Of a DNA stretch of 64,000 bases, positions 63,974 through 64,000 are shown one piece after another. How positions within the stretch are numbered: position 1 is the stretch's first letter; each line of letters begins with the position of its first letter. The position numbers were made by a program, and so were the translations under genes. The notes below the pieces were generated by a model. The model made no database searches. It worked only from the letters and a program-made list of their open reading frames with translations, and was not told the origin of the DNA. The stretch is from Apostichopus japonicus (Eukaryota > Echinodermata > Holothuroidea > Aspidochirotida > Stichopodidae): NCBI RefSeq assembly GCF_037975245.1, contig NC_092569.1, positions 20,996,001 through 21,060,000 on the forward strand, given 5' to 3'.

Positions 63974-64000
63974 CTGAGAAAAGAAAATGAAACAGAGTTA

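Overview
This is AT-rich animal DNA with multi-exon, spliced genes, many microsatellites and decayed retroelements. The main genes encode secreted fibrinogen-related proteins (FREPs) with a TIL + EGF + fibrinogen C-terminal layout. That, with PHD-headed non-LTR elements, Penelope-type remnants and tRNA-derived SINEs, suggests a marine invertebrate deuterostome, perhaps an echinoderm such as a sea cucumber. The organism is an inference; no gene fixes the species.

Layout: (1) 1-9020 is a satellite array of ~805-bp units with dimeric higher-order structure, closed by a diverged inverted copy at ~9083-9460. (2) 11.4-12.3 kb, minus strand: the 5' part of a small secreted TIL gene (gene A). (3) 13.3-18.5 kb: a hammerhead-like motif, a SINE, and two decayed FREP pseudogenes lying tail to tail (P1 plus, P2 minus). 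(4) 21.2-25.4 kb, minus: a near-complete non-LTR retrotransposon broken by two frameshifts, with a fragment of another at 25.87-26.1 kb. (5) 28.2-34.1 kb, minus: FREP gene B. (6) 35-42 kb: a graveyard holding a non-LTR endonuclease fragment, hammerhead motifs, a Penelope GIY-YIG fragment, FREP pseudogene C interrupted by a 5'-truncated retrotransposon, a SINE, and a tRNA-headed hammerhead element. (7) 42.9-50.2 kb, minus: FREP gene D. (8) 50.2-56.1 kb: intergenic with (AT)n arrays. (9) 56.1 kb to beyond the end, minus: FREP gene E, whose signal exon lies outside the window.

Genes B, D and E share one plan: signal-peptide exon; short variable exon; several Ser/Thr-rich mucin-like exons, all symmetric phase 1-1; one TIL exon; one exon with an EGF domain and the start of the fibrinogen domain; two more fibrinogen exons. 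Splice signals and phases close exactly, giving predicted proteins of 593 aa (B) and 620 aa (D). The likely role is as secreted or surface lectin-like recognition proteins, with a conserved binding head on a variable, probably O-glycosylated stalk. Gene B looks like a mosaic: its 3' half matches D and its 5' half matches E. The mucin exons occur as repeated modules, some decayed, some freshly duplicated and some fused. All exon calls are by eye; no search or splice predictor was run.
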